Assembly (NCBI GenBank): GCA_020086605.1 | Contig: JACBWW010000004.1 | Span: 13,262,716 to 13,326,715, forward strand | Length of the DNA stretch: 64,000 nucleotides | Direction: 5' to 3' | From: Lanius collurio | Taxonomy: Eukaryota > Chordata > Aves > Passeriformes > Laniidae | Part shown: piece after piece, positions 1 to 12,116 of the stretch | Layout: the number at the start of each line of letters is the position of its first letter | How positions within the stretch are numbered: position 1 is the first letter of the stretch | Translations under genes and position numbers: made by a program | Notes under the pieces: model-generated | What the model was told of the DNA's origin: nothing | Database searches by the model: none | The model's input: the letters and a program-made list of their open reading frames with translations, nothing else

Positions 1-3000
1 TCATAAATACTGTCATATTTTCTAATGTAAACTCATGGTAAAGTTCACACATTTCTTCAGTAAGACTAAAGGGAAGTGTTAAGCAAAACTTAATGTGAAA
101 GTATGCATAAGATATTGAAAGGAATTAAATCTTGCAGTGAAATTGTGTTTTTACACTACAGGGAGGCTCAAAAATTGGATTCTCCTCAGTTCCAAAATTT
201 ATATTTGGTTTCTTTCAAAAAAAAGACCAACATGAGGCAATAAGAAAGATTTGGATTTCTGTTTTCTGCCTGAATTTGTGACTGATCTGAATGTCATCTC
301 GAATTTTTTTACTGCCTGACACTTCAGGCATTTGGATTTTATTTTTACCTAACTGAATGCTTTGTTGGAATCAATTTTGTCTTAGGATAATAAACTAATC
401 CTCAGATAGACAGCCTCACAAAATGCAGTGTTTTAAACATTTTTACTCTTTCACTCTTTCATAAATTGGGCTGTAAACAGAATGCTAATGCTACTTGGGT
501 ACAAAACCAACTCTTTTTTTGGTTCATTTTCTTCTGGAGGAAGACCAAAAACTGCTTTAGAGCACTGGTTAGGGCATTTATCCAGGATGACATAAACAAT
601 GTCTTCTCCCAGGGCTTGGATATCTAGTTCTATGTTTAATGCCCATATTCTAATCCGTGAGATAGGTGCCTATTTAGATGTCAGGCAAGGGTAAGAAGTG
701 ATTGATTTTCTACATTCAATCTGAAATTGCATTCCAGACCAATGTTTTTCAGAAACTGATATATCTGATAGAAGAAGGAATTTTTGATGCATCATCCCTT
801 TCTGAGAGAAAAACCCCCAATTTTGATTTAAAATTCCTCACTACACAATGTTCCAAAATTCATTAGTAATTACAAATTACCAAAAGAATATGGTGCTCAC
901 AGAATAAGTTGTAAGACAGACAAAAAGGTAGGAATATAGTATGAGAACAACTTCATGTTCACTGTATTATCTTTTATGAAAACAATTCAGTTTCATTAAT
1001 CATTCTCAGTATGAGTATATTGGTTCCATAATAATTTATGAAAACAATACCTAGTTATTGAGATACTTGTCATATGAAGATGATTAAATTTCAAAGAGGG
1101 TCAGCAAAATGGGAAGATAAGCCATTACTTTGTGAATGATTTTGGACTGGAACGAGATGATGGCTGAGTTATTACCATGAAGGTTTTGCTTTTTGCCTTC
1201 TGCCCCCTACAAAGCTTCTTTCCCCATCCAAAATCAAGCAGCAGGGAACCAGCAGAGCTAAAGAACTATAGCACTTACAGAAGAGGATACTTCAGAAAAA
1301 TCTAATCATGTAGATAAACCCTAATTTTTCTCATATAAGAAGCTTCCGGACCTGTCTGGTCTAGATCTATGCCTCTTATAGATGAATAGAGTTTGTGTGT
1401 TTTATCCTTTAAAGTGAAAGAATATCTTTAAAAACTTGTCTTGGCAATTAATTCACCTGTGGTCACAGACTACTTAAGGGAAGAACCAGCAAATAACATT
1501 GCCTTTGTTGGTAAACAATAAAAACATACAGAGTACTGTGGCCAAGAGCCTATTCTAAAAGTGAGAAAATCGTGTGATTGTTCCCCAGGATAGGTTAAAG
1601 TATTTTTGGATAAGGACCAGACAAAGGAGAATGATATAATTATCCTTGTAACCCTGAGAGAAGTGTTACCTCATTTTTTGAAAAAAAGTACTGCCAGATA
1701 GAGCAATTTAAATCAAATAACCCTTGCTCCACTGAAAATCTGAAGCAAACCTCAATTAAATTGTCAAAATACCCTAGATATCCTGTTTTCAGTATCTCCA
1801 GTCTGACTCATCTAGAACTGTGGAAAAAGGTTAATGATTTTTTTCAACCCACCTCTGTAGAGTCAAAAAGCTTCATTTGCCTCCTTTACCTTAATCAAAT
1901 GGAAGCCATGTTACAACCATTGAAAATCTTGTTCAAAGAGTTGAAACAATTTTATGCTCCTTCTACTTCTTAGTTCAAGTGAAACATGCTGTGTGTCCTA
2001 CTTAGGAACAGAAAATTGCACCTTAGCTCTACTCCCAGCTACTGTTAATTGTCACAGGGTTGTTATCTGTTATATACTGATTTAGAAAGATTTTTTACTT
2101 AAAACTCTACTGCTGCTTCATGAAGAACATACTATTATTTTCAAAATCTCTATCTGGATGCTGCTCCTAAATCATTCACGTGAAACGGAAGTCATTTACA
2201 CTCACACTTGAAGTGGAATATGACATGTCAGATTAAAGCCCTCCATCTAAACAGTATTTATTTTTAGTAAACCACTACTTCAGCTCATAAGCTAATTATT
2301 ACTGTAATGATAGAAGTACTGCAGGAATTCTCTGCCAAAGTTCATTTAATTTGCATTTTAATATACTAAATCTTCTTTTCATTAATAGTGCTGATACAGG
2401 AGTTTAAGAGACAAAATAAAGATGTGGGTGTGTTTGTGGATAACTCTGAAATCCACTGTGGCATATAAAAGTAAATGAGAATCCTCTCTTTGGCACCATT
2501 ACCTAAATTCCTCTCCACCTCTTTTCTGTATGAGATGAAGGCTATGCAGATGGTTTGGCATAATTCACTCAACCAAATGATTCAGAGGCAGGAAGGTAAA
2601 GCCCAGTTTACTTAAAAATTCATCCCTTTCTTTTTGCAGTGTACTGCAGGAATTTACTACCTGGAAGATTTTCTTTGTTATAATTTTAACAACTTAGCCT
2701 TGTAAGATGCCATATTTTTCCAGCAAGCATATAGCTTTGTTTCTTCAAAAAGCCTCTCAGAGAACACTGTAACATAGTTATCATATTTGCATTTTGACAG
2801 AGATGAAATACAGTTTTTAAAATGTCATTGACAGCAGCATATTTGTAAACTTCTGTATTTGCCACTTTTGTATTAAAGCCATCTAATGAAAGCACAAATA
2901 AAAGTAAAGAGTTACCAGAAGGCAATAGCTACCTGCATTAGCAGGCTTGTTTGAATTCTTTGTGAGAGATATATTTTCTAAAGAGCCATAATTGGAGATG

Positions 3001-6000
3001 AAAATCAATTTGTCACAAAGTCCCTTTTTTCACTCTTTCCTTAAGTGCTATCCCTTTATCTGTCTTGACAGAATTTACCCAGCTGTTTTCTTGTGTATCT
3101 TAGATAAAATGACCATATCTTCAAACTGCTGCCAAACAGAACTATTTTCTGATGGCATTTTTATAGAGTTACAAAAGATCCTCACAAAATGTATGATGCT
3201 GTGCTTTTAAAGTTTACCTCAACCTCAGTATTATCCGCTTATGTTTCAGTAGTGACATGTGTGCATCTCTCACAGGAACTGAGAGTGCATCTCTCACAGG
3301 AACAGAGAAACTGAGCAGTAGGAATTTTTTTTATTAGAAACTTTTGGATTTTGAATAGGAATCTCACATTTTACAGAAATCTTTGAGATCCACTCTGAGC
3401 AAAAGAGCAACTTTCATAATGAGTCTCTTTCCTTACAAGCCAGCGTTCTGCCTCATTTATTTCTTTTAAGTGTTTTACTCTGCAAGTAGTGCCATTAAAA
3501 GCTAGAGACAATCTGAATCTTGAAAAGAGAAGGAAAAATATATTGTAGTTTTTAGGAAACAAAGCGGAGAGTTCAGACAAAAAAGCCAAATCCCAGCGAG
3601 CTCAAAATCTGCCGTAAACCCTTTGTGTAATGTATTATTTAGTTCAGCACATATAATTTTGTTTAGATCATATACTTCCTCCAGCTATTTTTATATATTT
3701 GTTGACCCCACCCAGATGTGTCTGCCTGATGGCTTTTTGTGTTTCTGTTGCTTCATAAGGTATTACTTTAAACCCAGTTGGCTTAAAGTTAGTTCTCAGA
3801 TGGAACTGAGGCACAGAAAAAGTTATGACCTAGGGAAATTACAACCACTACAGGCCTGTAAGTAATGTTGGCTTACATTATGTTGGTTGATTTAATTTTC
3901 TTTTCCTCATGTTGATATCCATTGACATTTGCGTTGTCCTTGGCTACTGCACTTTACCTCCTTTTGTCACTTCCTTAAAGGGGTCCAGCTCTTCCATAGG
4001 TTCTCTAACTCTTCCATCATAGAAACTACAAGAACATATCCTAGACACTTCAGATGATGCCAAGTGGCACTGGACACCAAGCTGTACTCAGGCAAATCAA
4101 GCCTTAGGAGTTTAACTCTGATCACAGCATCAGAGCTGTCAGGATCAATTGATAGCTAATCAGCATCAAGATTGCAATTTGTCTTCCCAGATGTGCAGGC
4201 CTAAAAATCTGCTTTAAGATGAGGTATATGACAGTGTGAACCATACTGAATTTACTGACTTGGCATTCCCTGACTAAGATGAAAACTTGGGTCACAATGG
4301 AGACACAGATAAGGTGAATGCTGACACAAAGACCATGTCTGCTGATCTTTGTCTCTTGACTGGTTTGCCCTTAGTATTTTATTCATTTTTATTTTTTCAG
4401 TATGCTTCATAAGAATATATATAATCTGCTGTAATCAGTGGAATTTAATGTTGTTTCCATTAGCATTTTGAGCACAAAAGCTCTAGGTTTACTCATGTTC
4501 CTTTTAATGAGGTAAAAAAACTGAGCACAACCATTCTAGGCAGACAGTCAGTGTTGGATGTGGTGGTTAATGAGGGCAAGTTTAACCTCCATTATCTCAA
4601 AGAGCCTTTTTTTTTTGTTTATATTATCACTGATAAACGTGTGGCTGTGTTATAGTCAAGAGGTGTTATGAACCAGTGGGTAGCTGCGTACTCATCCCTT
4701 GGCCAAACTGAGAAAAGGAAGCATGATTCTAAAGCAGTTCTATGGAGCTGGAATTATGAGGAGAAAAAGTCAGAAATAGAAAGGTATTTAAAAAGGATAT
4801 ATGTGCCTACTGTATATGATCAAGTGAAAACACTAGCTGTTTCTGTTTGTCAGAAAGAGAATGTGGAGTCTGAATGGCCAGGTCACTCAGCCAAGCAAGA
4901 CATCTCCTTTTGTTCCCAAATATTTTTACTGTCTTTTGTGAGCTTCCCCCAAATGACTCACTAATCCAATCAGGATCAGTACCTAATGATTCAAAGTCCC
5001 TCAAAACTATGCTAGTTTATTTCAGATAAATCTTCATATATATGACCATGCAAATTCTTCATGTTGTTCTTGTGAAAAACTGCCTCATAAATAGTTCTGG
5101 TGAACCAGGCAGCATACAACTTAAGTGAAACATATCATGACAAGTATGCAAATAATGTCATCAGGCCCAGCCAATACAGTGTCAGATTATGAACCAGATC
5201 CAGCATCTTTGTTGCCACATGGTGATTCAGTGTTTCTGGACTTTGTCAGCAAAAAAAAAAAAAAAATAAATAAAATAAAATCATGAGTCTGAAAAACATA
5301 ATGCTATTTTTCAGACATGGCAAACAGATATGTGCAAAAATTTCTTCAGATCTGATTTATTAAGATCACCTCTTTGTTTCCAGAGGATAATTCGAACACA
5401 TGCATTTGTATTTTTCCCTCCAAAATGCTCATTTATGGAAGAACATGTTTCAGCCCCTAAATGATTACTCTATGCTTGTCAGTTTTAGATTGCAGCAGCA
5501 GTTCTGTTAATGATTTCTGAGGTGATGCTGATGCCTCTGAGGCTGCCTGGCAGAACTGCCAGCATAAAACTAATGACTATCCCGGCACGACCCTGCGCTG
5601 GTAGGACATGAAGGCGAAGGGGGAAATAAATTAGAAACCTGGGTGTGTAGAAAGAATATCTGTAAAGGCACTTACTGGAGTCTAGAATAGAAAATTAATC
5701 ACCCATAATAATTAGGGTTTGTGAGACTATTTAATTTAATTCCATTTATACATATTTTCCACCCAATGATTAATGAACTCTGGGATAACTTGTAAGCAAA
5801 ATCTGAACCTGATATAAGCTTTAGAAGCATGTAGAGTAGAGAGTTATTAGACCACAACAGCTTTTATCTGCTGTTTTCATTTTACATCTAACAGGTTTCA
5901 CATAATCTTTGGATACAAAATGACATGGCTCCAGTTTAAAGTGCTATTGGAACATACATAACCTGAAATTACTTGATATAATCTAAGTGAAAAATGGTAA

Positions 6001-8074
6001 ATTAAACAATATCAGTGTGAAGCAGACTTTTATTAAACTACGAGAAATCTAAAGCAATTACAGTTTATTGTTTCTAATTCCTCAGCCTCTAAAGTCTTAT
6101 TTAGCATTTCACTTTTTCCAGGTCAGTAATATGTTAATTTTTTTTTTTTTTAATACAGTCATTAACTTCCAACTCTTCTTTTGAGGATAATTTACCATAC
6201 CTTAAAACCCTGGAAATGTTTGTCTTCAAAGTAACTATCAAGCAAACAACTAAAATGAGGCATTAAAGATCTTGTCTGCTTTTACTTTATAGTGCCCAAG
6301 CTAATGAGAAATCAGTTTTGTAATTTGTGGCACAAAATTCTGAAATTCAGTATAGTATGTTATGCAGTGAAACCTCATGGTCATACTCATTTCTTCTGTC
6401 ATTCATGCCTGTGCCTGTGTGACATGGTTTTAGAAGAAAGATGATAGCATTGTTCCAAAGATGGAAATAAATTCCTCATAACAGAAATAGCATAAATTCA
6501 GAATTTGACACCTCTCTCTCCTATCAGCAGCTACCGTTCTTGAATAACTCTTCAGAGCTGAATATTCCTACCAAATGAAGTATGGAATTCATAGAAATTT
6601 AGGCCTGTATATGAGGCTTTTGAAAGGAAAAAAAGAGAGAACATAAGAAAATTTGTAGAAAGGAGATAGATTATATAAAATATAGATTAGATATTATTTT
6701 TTTAATCAACAGCTGAAAACTTCCAAACTTCTGGAGATGTAGTCATCGTACCACTGAGTAAAAGAAGAATGCAAAACATTTAAAAAAAAAAAAAAAAAGG
6801 AGAGTTTTATTTCCCTGGGTGTGAAGAGTGTCAGAACAGTCTTTTTTTTCCCCCAAAATGGTCTAAAAAGAGAGAAAAAAAACCCCAGCAATTTCTATGA
6901 AAAAATATTGTGAAGAGTTTATGTTTTGTTTTGTTTTCTTCTAAAATAATCTGAGATATATAACATCTTTTTGGTTTGACAGCAAATTTAATTCTAAAAC
7001 AAAACGGTTGCATCATAAGTTCTGCAATTTTACACAGTGGAAATAGATTAAAAAAAAATAAGGTCTATGCCTCATTTAACTTGATAGTGATTTGGTTCAC
7101 CAGTTCAGATATTTTATGTTTAAATATTTTCATTATGTTTCAATAATTATGAAGGTAAGAAAATTTTTAGAAAATTTGTGGGCTTTTTTTCTATCACATT
7201 CTTTTTAAATTAAAAGTAAAAAGCTTATAGATCTCTCCTGCTAGTATTCACTCCTCTGGGTTTTGAGTTGAGACATAAGTACCTAAATATCAACACCTTT
7301 TAAGGTGAACCTATACTGAACATTTTGAGAAATCTATTTTTTTCATTCCATTAATCCTCTCTACTGTGCATATCAATGTGTCTTTATTCAATCACTTAAG
7401 CAGAGCTAAATGTAAGCTCGTGTGATATCTTCCTTTTGTGAAAGATAACTGCAATGAATTTATATCTGTGTAGCATTTCATGAGTTAGCAGAGTCTACCA
7501 AAAGTAGAGTGGAAGAGGTGACACGTTTAAACAGAGGTTTGAATAGATGTGAATGGTTTTCAGTGGAAAGGGCATTTGATTAAGTAGAAAGTTTGAAGGT
7601 CCTGAGATGAAATTGGAGACAGTTGAAAAATAAGATCCTGATCCACAGCTTCTAAGTTTTACCTTTGACTTCAGTGCATGCACGCTGTTGGAAGCTGGTT
7701 TAACTGCCTAACACTTCTGGAAGAGGACACTCTTGTAGAAAAAGTGACAGGAATCACAGGGGAAGCACACAAATGGTAATTCTGGATCAAAAGAAAGGTT
7801 GAATCACTAGACCTAGATTTATCTTATATTTAGCTGCATAGAAGTTTAATATTTGGTAGGTACCAAGTAGTTGGTCATTTGGCTTTCAATACATTTAACA
7901 GAGGTGACAATTATGAGTATGAAAGTAACAGCTCATTCCAAGTATTTGTATTTGTGAGACCATTCTCTCTGGAACTACCTTTCAGAAGTTCTCTACAGAG
8001 AAAATGTAGATGCCTTGCTGTTGATACAAAACAGGGTGAAGTGACTGAAAACCCAGCATAATGTACTAAAATCT
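1..8074. other. Unique AT-rich non-coding DNA
   Basis: I recognise no gene, RNA gene or transposon here. Open frames are all under 100 codons, lie on both strands and show no domain or signal I can name. Small features are a 19-bp direct repeat at 3261-3279 and 3285-3303, and an A16 run followed by TAAA units at 5251-5280. Conserved regulatory elements could be present but cannot be seen without alignment. Confidence 0.6.
5251..5280. repeat. Poly(A)/(TAAA) simple repeat
   Basis: Sixteen A residues are followed by TAAA-type units. It could be a simple low-complexity tract or the tail of an old retrotransposed copy. I see no recognisable body upstream and no flanking target duplication, so I call it only a simple repeat. 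Confidence 0.75.
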
Positions 8075-8260
8075 AAAAGGACCTCAGGCTGAATAAAGGG
8101 GCTGACAAAACCATTACGAAGCTCAGCAAAAGGAATTGCCAGATTCTGCATCTGAGGAGGAGGAACCCCACGCACCAGCACATGTTGGGAGCCACCTGGC
8201 TGGAAAACATCTTGGAAGAGAAGGCCTATGGTACTGGTGGACACCAAACTGAACATGAGG
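8075..8260 (+). mobile_element. CR1 LINE fragment (reverse-transcriptase ORF, 3' part)
   Basis: This is a short internal piece of a CR1 non-LTR retrotransposon, the dominant LINE of birds. The DNA follows the CR1 pattern of a 'gacct..gctg' segment, a 'ctgcatctgaggaggaggaa' segment and then 'ccccacgcaccag'. One frame ends VLVDTKLNMR, the stretch typical of the C-terminal part of the CR1 ORF2 protein. Both ends are truncated and the frame upstream is broken, so it is an inactive 5'- and 3'-truncated relic. A minus-strand open frame over it (7993-8256) is a shadow. Confidence 0.8.
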
Positions 8261-9798
8261 ACACATTAGGGGGAGTGTTTTAAAAAATGAAAGTGTTTTA
8301 AAAATGGAAAATATTTTTTAAATTGTGTCAATTTTTTATCCAGTACCAAAAGTTCCTGTTGTATTAAGCCCTGCTCTTTCTACCAGCTACTGAAGGGTTA
8401 GTACACACACATTTAGATATGTGATGATTTACTTATGATTTTTCACACTCTGCCAACTGATAACTTTACCTTGCAGTTCTTATCCAGGCCTGTCACAGTT
8501 CAATGCAGCCATCTGTAAGCTTATGTGGAGGAAAGAGTCTTAGCAGAATAAAGAAAGAGAGCTCAAATAGAGTCCCACCTAAAAAGCGATTGGAAAAGTA
8601 AAGCTGGTAATGCTCTGAATGGATAAAGGGAGCTTACCTTGAATTTCAGTTACTTCAACCCTTCCTTATATAATGATAAATCAGTGTTTATGCTTTGGCT
8701 TGACAGCTGAGTGAAAGTGTGTCAGATATGGCAAACACATAAAAAGTTTTGTGCAACAGAGAAAGTTTTCTGTCTTGCAAGTAGAAGGTTCTTTGGAAAT
8801 ACAATTCTGTCAGGAATTCCTGTGCAATACAAATTGTATCTGTGAATGCTCCTTATGTGAAAGTTATTCTGCTAAATGAACCCAGTAGGACTCTATCTGC
8901 ATTTATTAAAATTGAGTAGACTAGAAGCTTAAATATTTTTTAGCTATATTTTTAAATTCAAATAGTGGGGACAGAATTTTCACAGATTGTCAAAAGGTAC
9001 TTACAACATCCTCTAGAAAGATATCGAAATAGAATTGCATTGTGAGGAGTGACTTTGCAGTTCCTAACCTTAATTTATTGTTTTTCAAGTGTATTTGTTA
9101 ATAAATAATCACTAGGAATAAATCAGTTTTAAAAAGCAACAGGTCTTTTATACTGCATCTTAGAACATTGCTGAGTTAGAAACTATCATTGACACAGATA
9201 GCATTTGAGAGCAATGGCTAGGTAAGATATTAAATAATGTCAAGAACCAAGAATCTGAGCCAGACAAGTTATGTTAAAATTATTAACAAATATCATGAGA
9301 ATTCCTCAGAATACATTACATAATCACAATGGTTTGGGTTATTAAAAGTTAATGTCTTCAGGAGACTATCCTGGTTTATTTAACATACACATAAAAATTG
9401 CTCTGTCTTCTTTAAATATATATGTGTTTGTGTGTGTGTGTACACTCAGAAGACAATAGTTCTGCTCTTCGGTGAACACAGTGTGAGCTATGGAGCTATG
9501 AGTGTATTTTCACTTGTAGTAAGCAATGGCACTAAGTTTAGCAGAAGAATACCCACAGGAGCCAAAATTTGCAAAATCTTACTCTAAAAAAGGGATAAAT
9601 TTTTGATTTCCAGCCTAATTAGGGAAAATAATTCTGTAGTAGGAATGAAGTCCCAGTCTAGTAAAGAATGTAAACACATTAACAGTTTGAACTGTATGGA
9701 AATCCCATCTGTGATATAATATACATGCATTTTAAATTTTCTCTCTCACATAAATTCTGGACTACAATTTATTCAAGTATGAGACTTGTTATTCTTAA
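8261..9798. other. Unique AT-rich non-coding DNA
   Basis: Nothing recognisable as a gene or transposon. A short TATA/TG microsatellite lies near 9415-9442. Confidence 0.55.
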
Positions 9799-10059
9799 TT
9801 AAAGACTAATTCATATGCTCTGACTTACAGCTACCTTGACACCTGTACATCTAAAGAAAGCTTAGATCTATATTGGCATGAAAACATTCTCATGGGAACA
9901 ACCCATTCCACCATAATCCAACAAAGTCATGACCTAATTCTCTGGTCACTTCACTATGACATTGGAAACTCCCCAGTAAGTAATATCATCAAAAACTGGC
10001 ATCACCTTGTCAGAAAACAACCCTGTGAACTTTTGCTTAATAAAGAAAGGGGGATGTAA
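9799..10059 (+). pseudogene. Open frame ending in a polypurine-like tract (possible ERV remnant)
   Basis: One plus-strand frame stays open for 86 codons up to a TAA at 10057-10059. Its last codons lie in a purine-rich tract, AAAGAAAGGGGGA at 10042-10054, which runs directly into TGTA. Retroviral genomes commonly end this way: last gene, then polypurine tract, then an LTR beginning TG. There is no start codon at the head of the frame and I do not recognise the protein as any envelope or other family. The ERVL-type LTR at 10299 is 240 bp downstream and is not abutted by this tract. This is an inference from layout only. Confidence 0.2.
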
Positions 10060-10298
10060 AGCTACTTAAAAAAGATGTACCAATCTACATCTTTTTTTCT
10101 ACAGGTTGAAACTTTATGATAGCAGAATGGTGCACAGAGTAGACCCAAGATTTTTTGCAGTATCAGTAGTGCAGCATTGGATGGTAATGTGTTTGAGCTG
10201 GGTAATATTTTTCTTTCAATTAACAGCAAATGCAACAGAAGTAATTCAAAACTAGTTTTATGCAAATATTTTTATATTTCTTTAAAAATCTTCCCTAA

Positions 10299-10772
10299 TG
10301 TGTTTTTTGCTAGGATAGAGTTCATTTTCTTCGTGGTAGCTAGTATGATTCTATGTTTTGGACTTGTGCAGGAAGCTGCTGAAAATTTGGGAGTGTTTTA
10401 GCTAACACTGAATAGTAGTTGTAGTTAGGCTTTTCTCCACACCCCTCCACTTGTAAGTAGGCTGGGGAAGCACAAGGTGTCGTGAGAGGACACAGCCAAG
10501 ACAGCTGACACCAAGTGACCAAAGTGATATTCCATAATATTGACAGTGATGGAGTCCTGCTTCACTGGGGATGGTCGAACATCTGCCTGCCCATGGAAAG
10601 TAGTTAATGAATTCCTTTGTTTTGCTTTGCTTGTGTCCCCAGCTTTTGCTTTGGTTATTAACCTGTCTTTATCTCAATCCAAAATTTTTTCCACTTTTAT
10701 TCTTCTGACTCTTTCCCCCCATCCCACCTGGGGGATAATGAGTGAGCAGCGGTGGGGCTTGGTTGCTGGCCA
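10299..10772 (+). mobile_element. Solo LTR, avian ERVL type
   Basis: The sequence follows the layout of the common avian ERVL long terminal repeat. It begins with TG and a 'gctaggatagagtt' block, then has a 'gaggacacagccaagacagctgac' type block and a 'gatattccata' block near 10528. The downstream part carries a 'cctttgttttgctttgctt' block, a 'ctgtctttatctcaatcc' block and a 'cccatcccacctgggggataatgagtgagcagc' type U5 end. The same U3 blocks recur in the LTR at 17098. No internal retroviral sequence is attached, so it is best read as a solo LTR. No target duplication is evident; the poly(A) signal is degraded and the 3' boundary is approximate. Confidence 0.75.
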
Positions 10773-12073
10773 CTTAGGAAGAAAGTGGGCATAGGAACTC
10801 TTCTATGTTCAAACTGTCCTATTGTCTTTCCAGCAAGATTCCTTGTATCTTTAAATTTGTCCTACAGATGTGAGTCACTAAAATTTTTTGTTGTTGTTGT
10901 TGCTGTTCTATTGTTTTTGCATATGGTGACAGGTTACCTATGCAATGTGATTTTGGAGTTCAGAAATGAAGGGTATAGTGATATGAATTACTTCCTTTTC
11001 ACACACACTGTTATCTAAATTCTCTGAGAATTAAGTCCTGTGTTTTCAAACAATAATAATTGTGTGATAACTGAATGGTGGAGGATGAGAGAGCTCCATG
11101 AAGGACAAGAAGAATTGGGTAAAAAATGCTTTACAATAGTTATCTCTCAATTCAAGAACCAGGAAAATAAAATTCAGTGGAAAGCATACAACAGTGATAA
11201 GCACACAATTGGTTGGATTGTTGAAGAGTGATATTTACTTTTGAAATATAATGAAGCCAAGAAGTCACTAAAACTTAAAAAAACCAGGATACATTTAAAT
11301 GACATATAATATCCAGCATTTCATAGGTTAAAAAAAAAAAGCTGGAAATTCTTCTCTAACTGTCAGCAAAAGATTCCTTCAGAATCCTCTAAAGCATATT
11401 TACTCAACTGTGGTCAGAAAATACGAGAGTAAATGGACCATGTTGCCTATTCTAAGTGCTTCAGTGAAATTATAGTTTGTTATTTGGGATTTCTGGTTTT
11501 GGAAATTACCTAGCACAGCATATTTCTTCTGCAGCTTCCTTGTCTTTCAAAACTCCATTCAAAAAGGCCATCAACTATGCTTTCTAAATTTAAAATAATG
11601 ACAGTCATCTTACATTAGGTGTTACAGAAAACACTATGATTTAAAAAAGAAAAAAAAATTGCAGTGTCTTATATCCGATTATGTCAGTAGGTTTTTGCTT
11701 AAACAGCAATCTGATATGCCCAAGGGTAACTTTTTCTGACCTCAGTGAATTGTTTCCAGACTGGTACCTTTCAGCAAACATGCATTACAGACATGCATCA
11801 ACACATGAGTTTCAGTCTAAAGCCTGCGAAAATAGCTGGAAAAGCACCTAACTCACCATAAAGATCAATTCCTACATCTCAATTTCCTCCTAAACAGAAT
11901 GAAGGAATTTTTCTTATTCATTCTGCAATGTGTCTGAAAATACCTACTATCAAGAAATAGCCTTTTTTATTCACTAGTCCAAAGTATTAGTAGCTTTAAA
12001 CCTTAATTGGAAAGACAGTGCATGTTTTTTTAAAAAGCCTGGTAATAAGTACTCAAATAGTTGAAGTTTGTAC

Positions 12074-12116
12074 TAGCCTCTAGGAGGCTAAGAAATTAGT
12101 CACTGGACTAATTTCT
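12074..12116. repeat. Two adjacent perfect hairpins
   Basis: TAGCCTC-TAG-GAGGCTA (12074-12090, 7-bp stem, 3-nt loop) is followed with no gap by a second inverted repeat. The second has arms AGAAATTAGTC (12091-12101) and GACTAATTTCT (12106-12116), an 11-bp stem around the loop ACTG. Both stems are perfect. No open frame or known element explains them. Confidence 0.85.

Noticed and set aside
5100..5280. Processed pseudogene with poly(A) tail
   Set aside because: A16 tract present, but no gene-like body and no flanking duplication.
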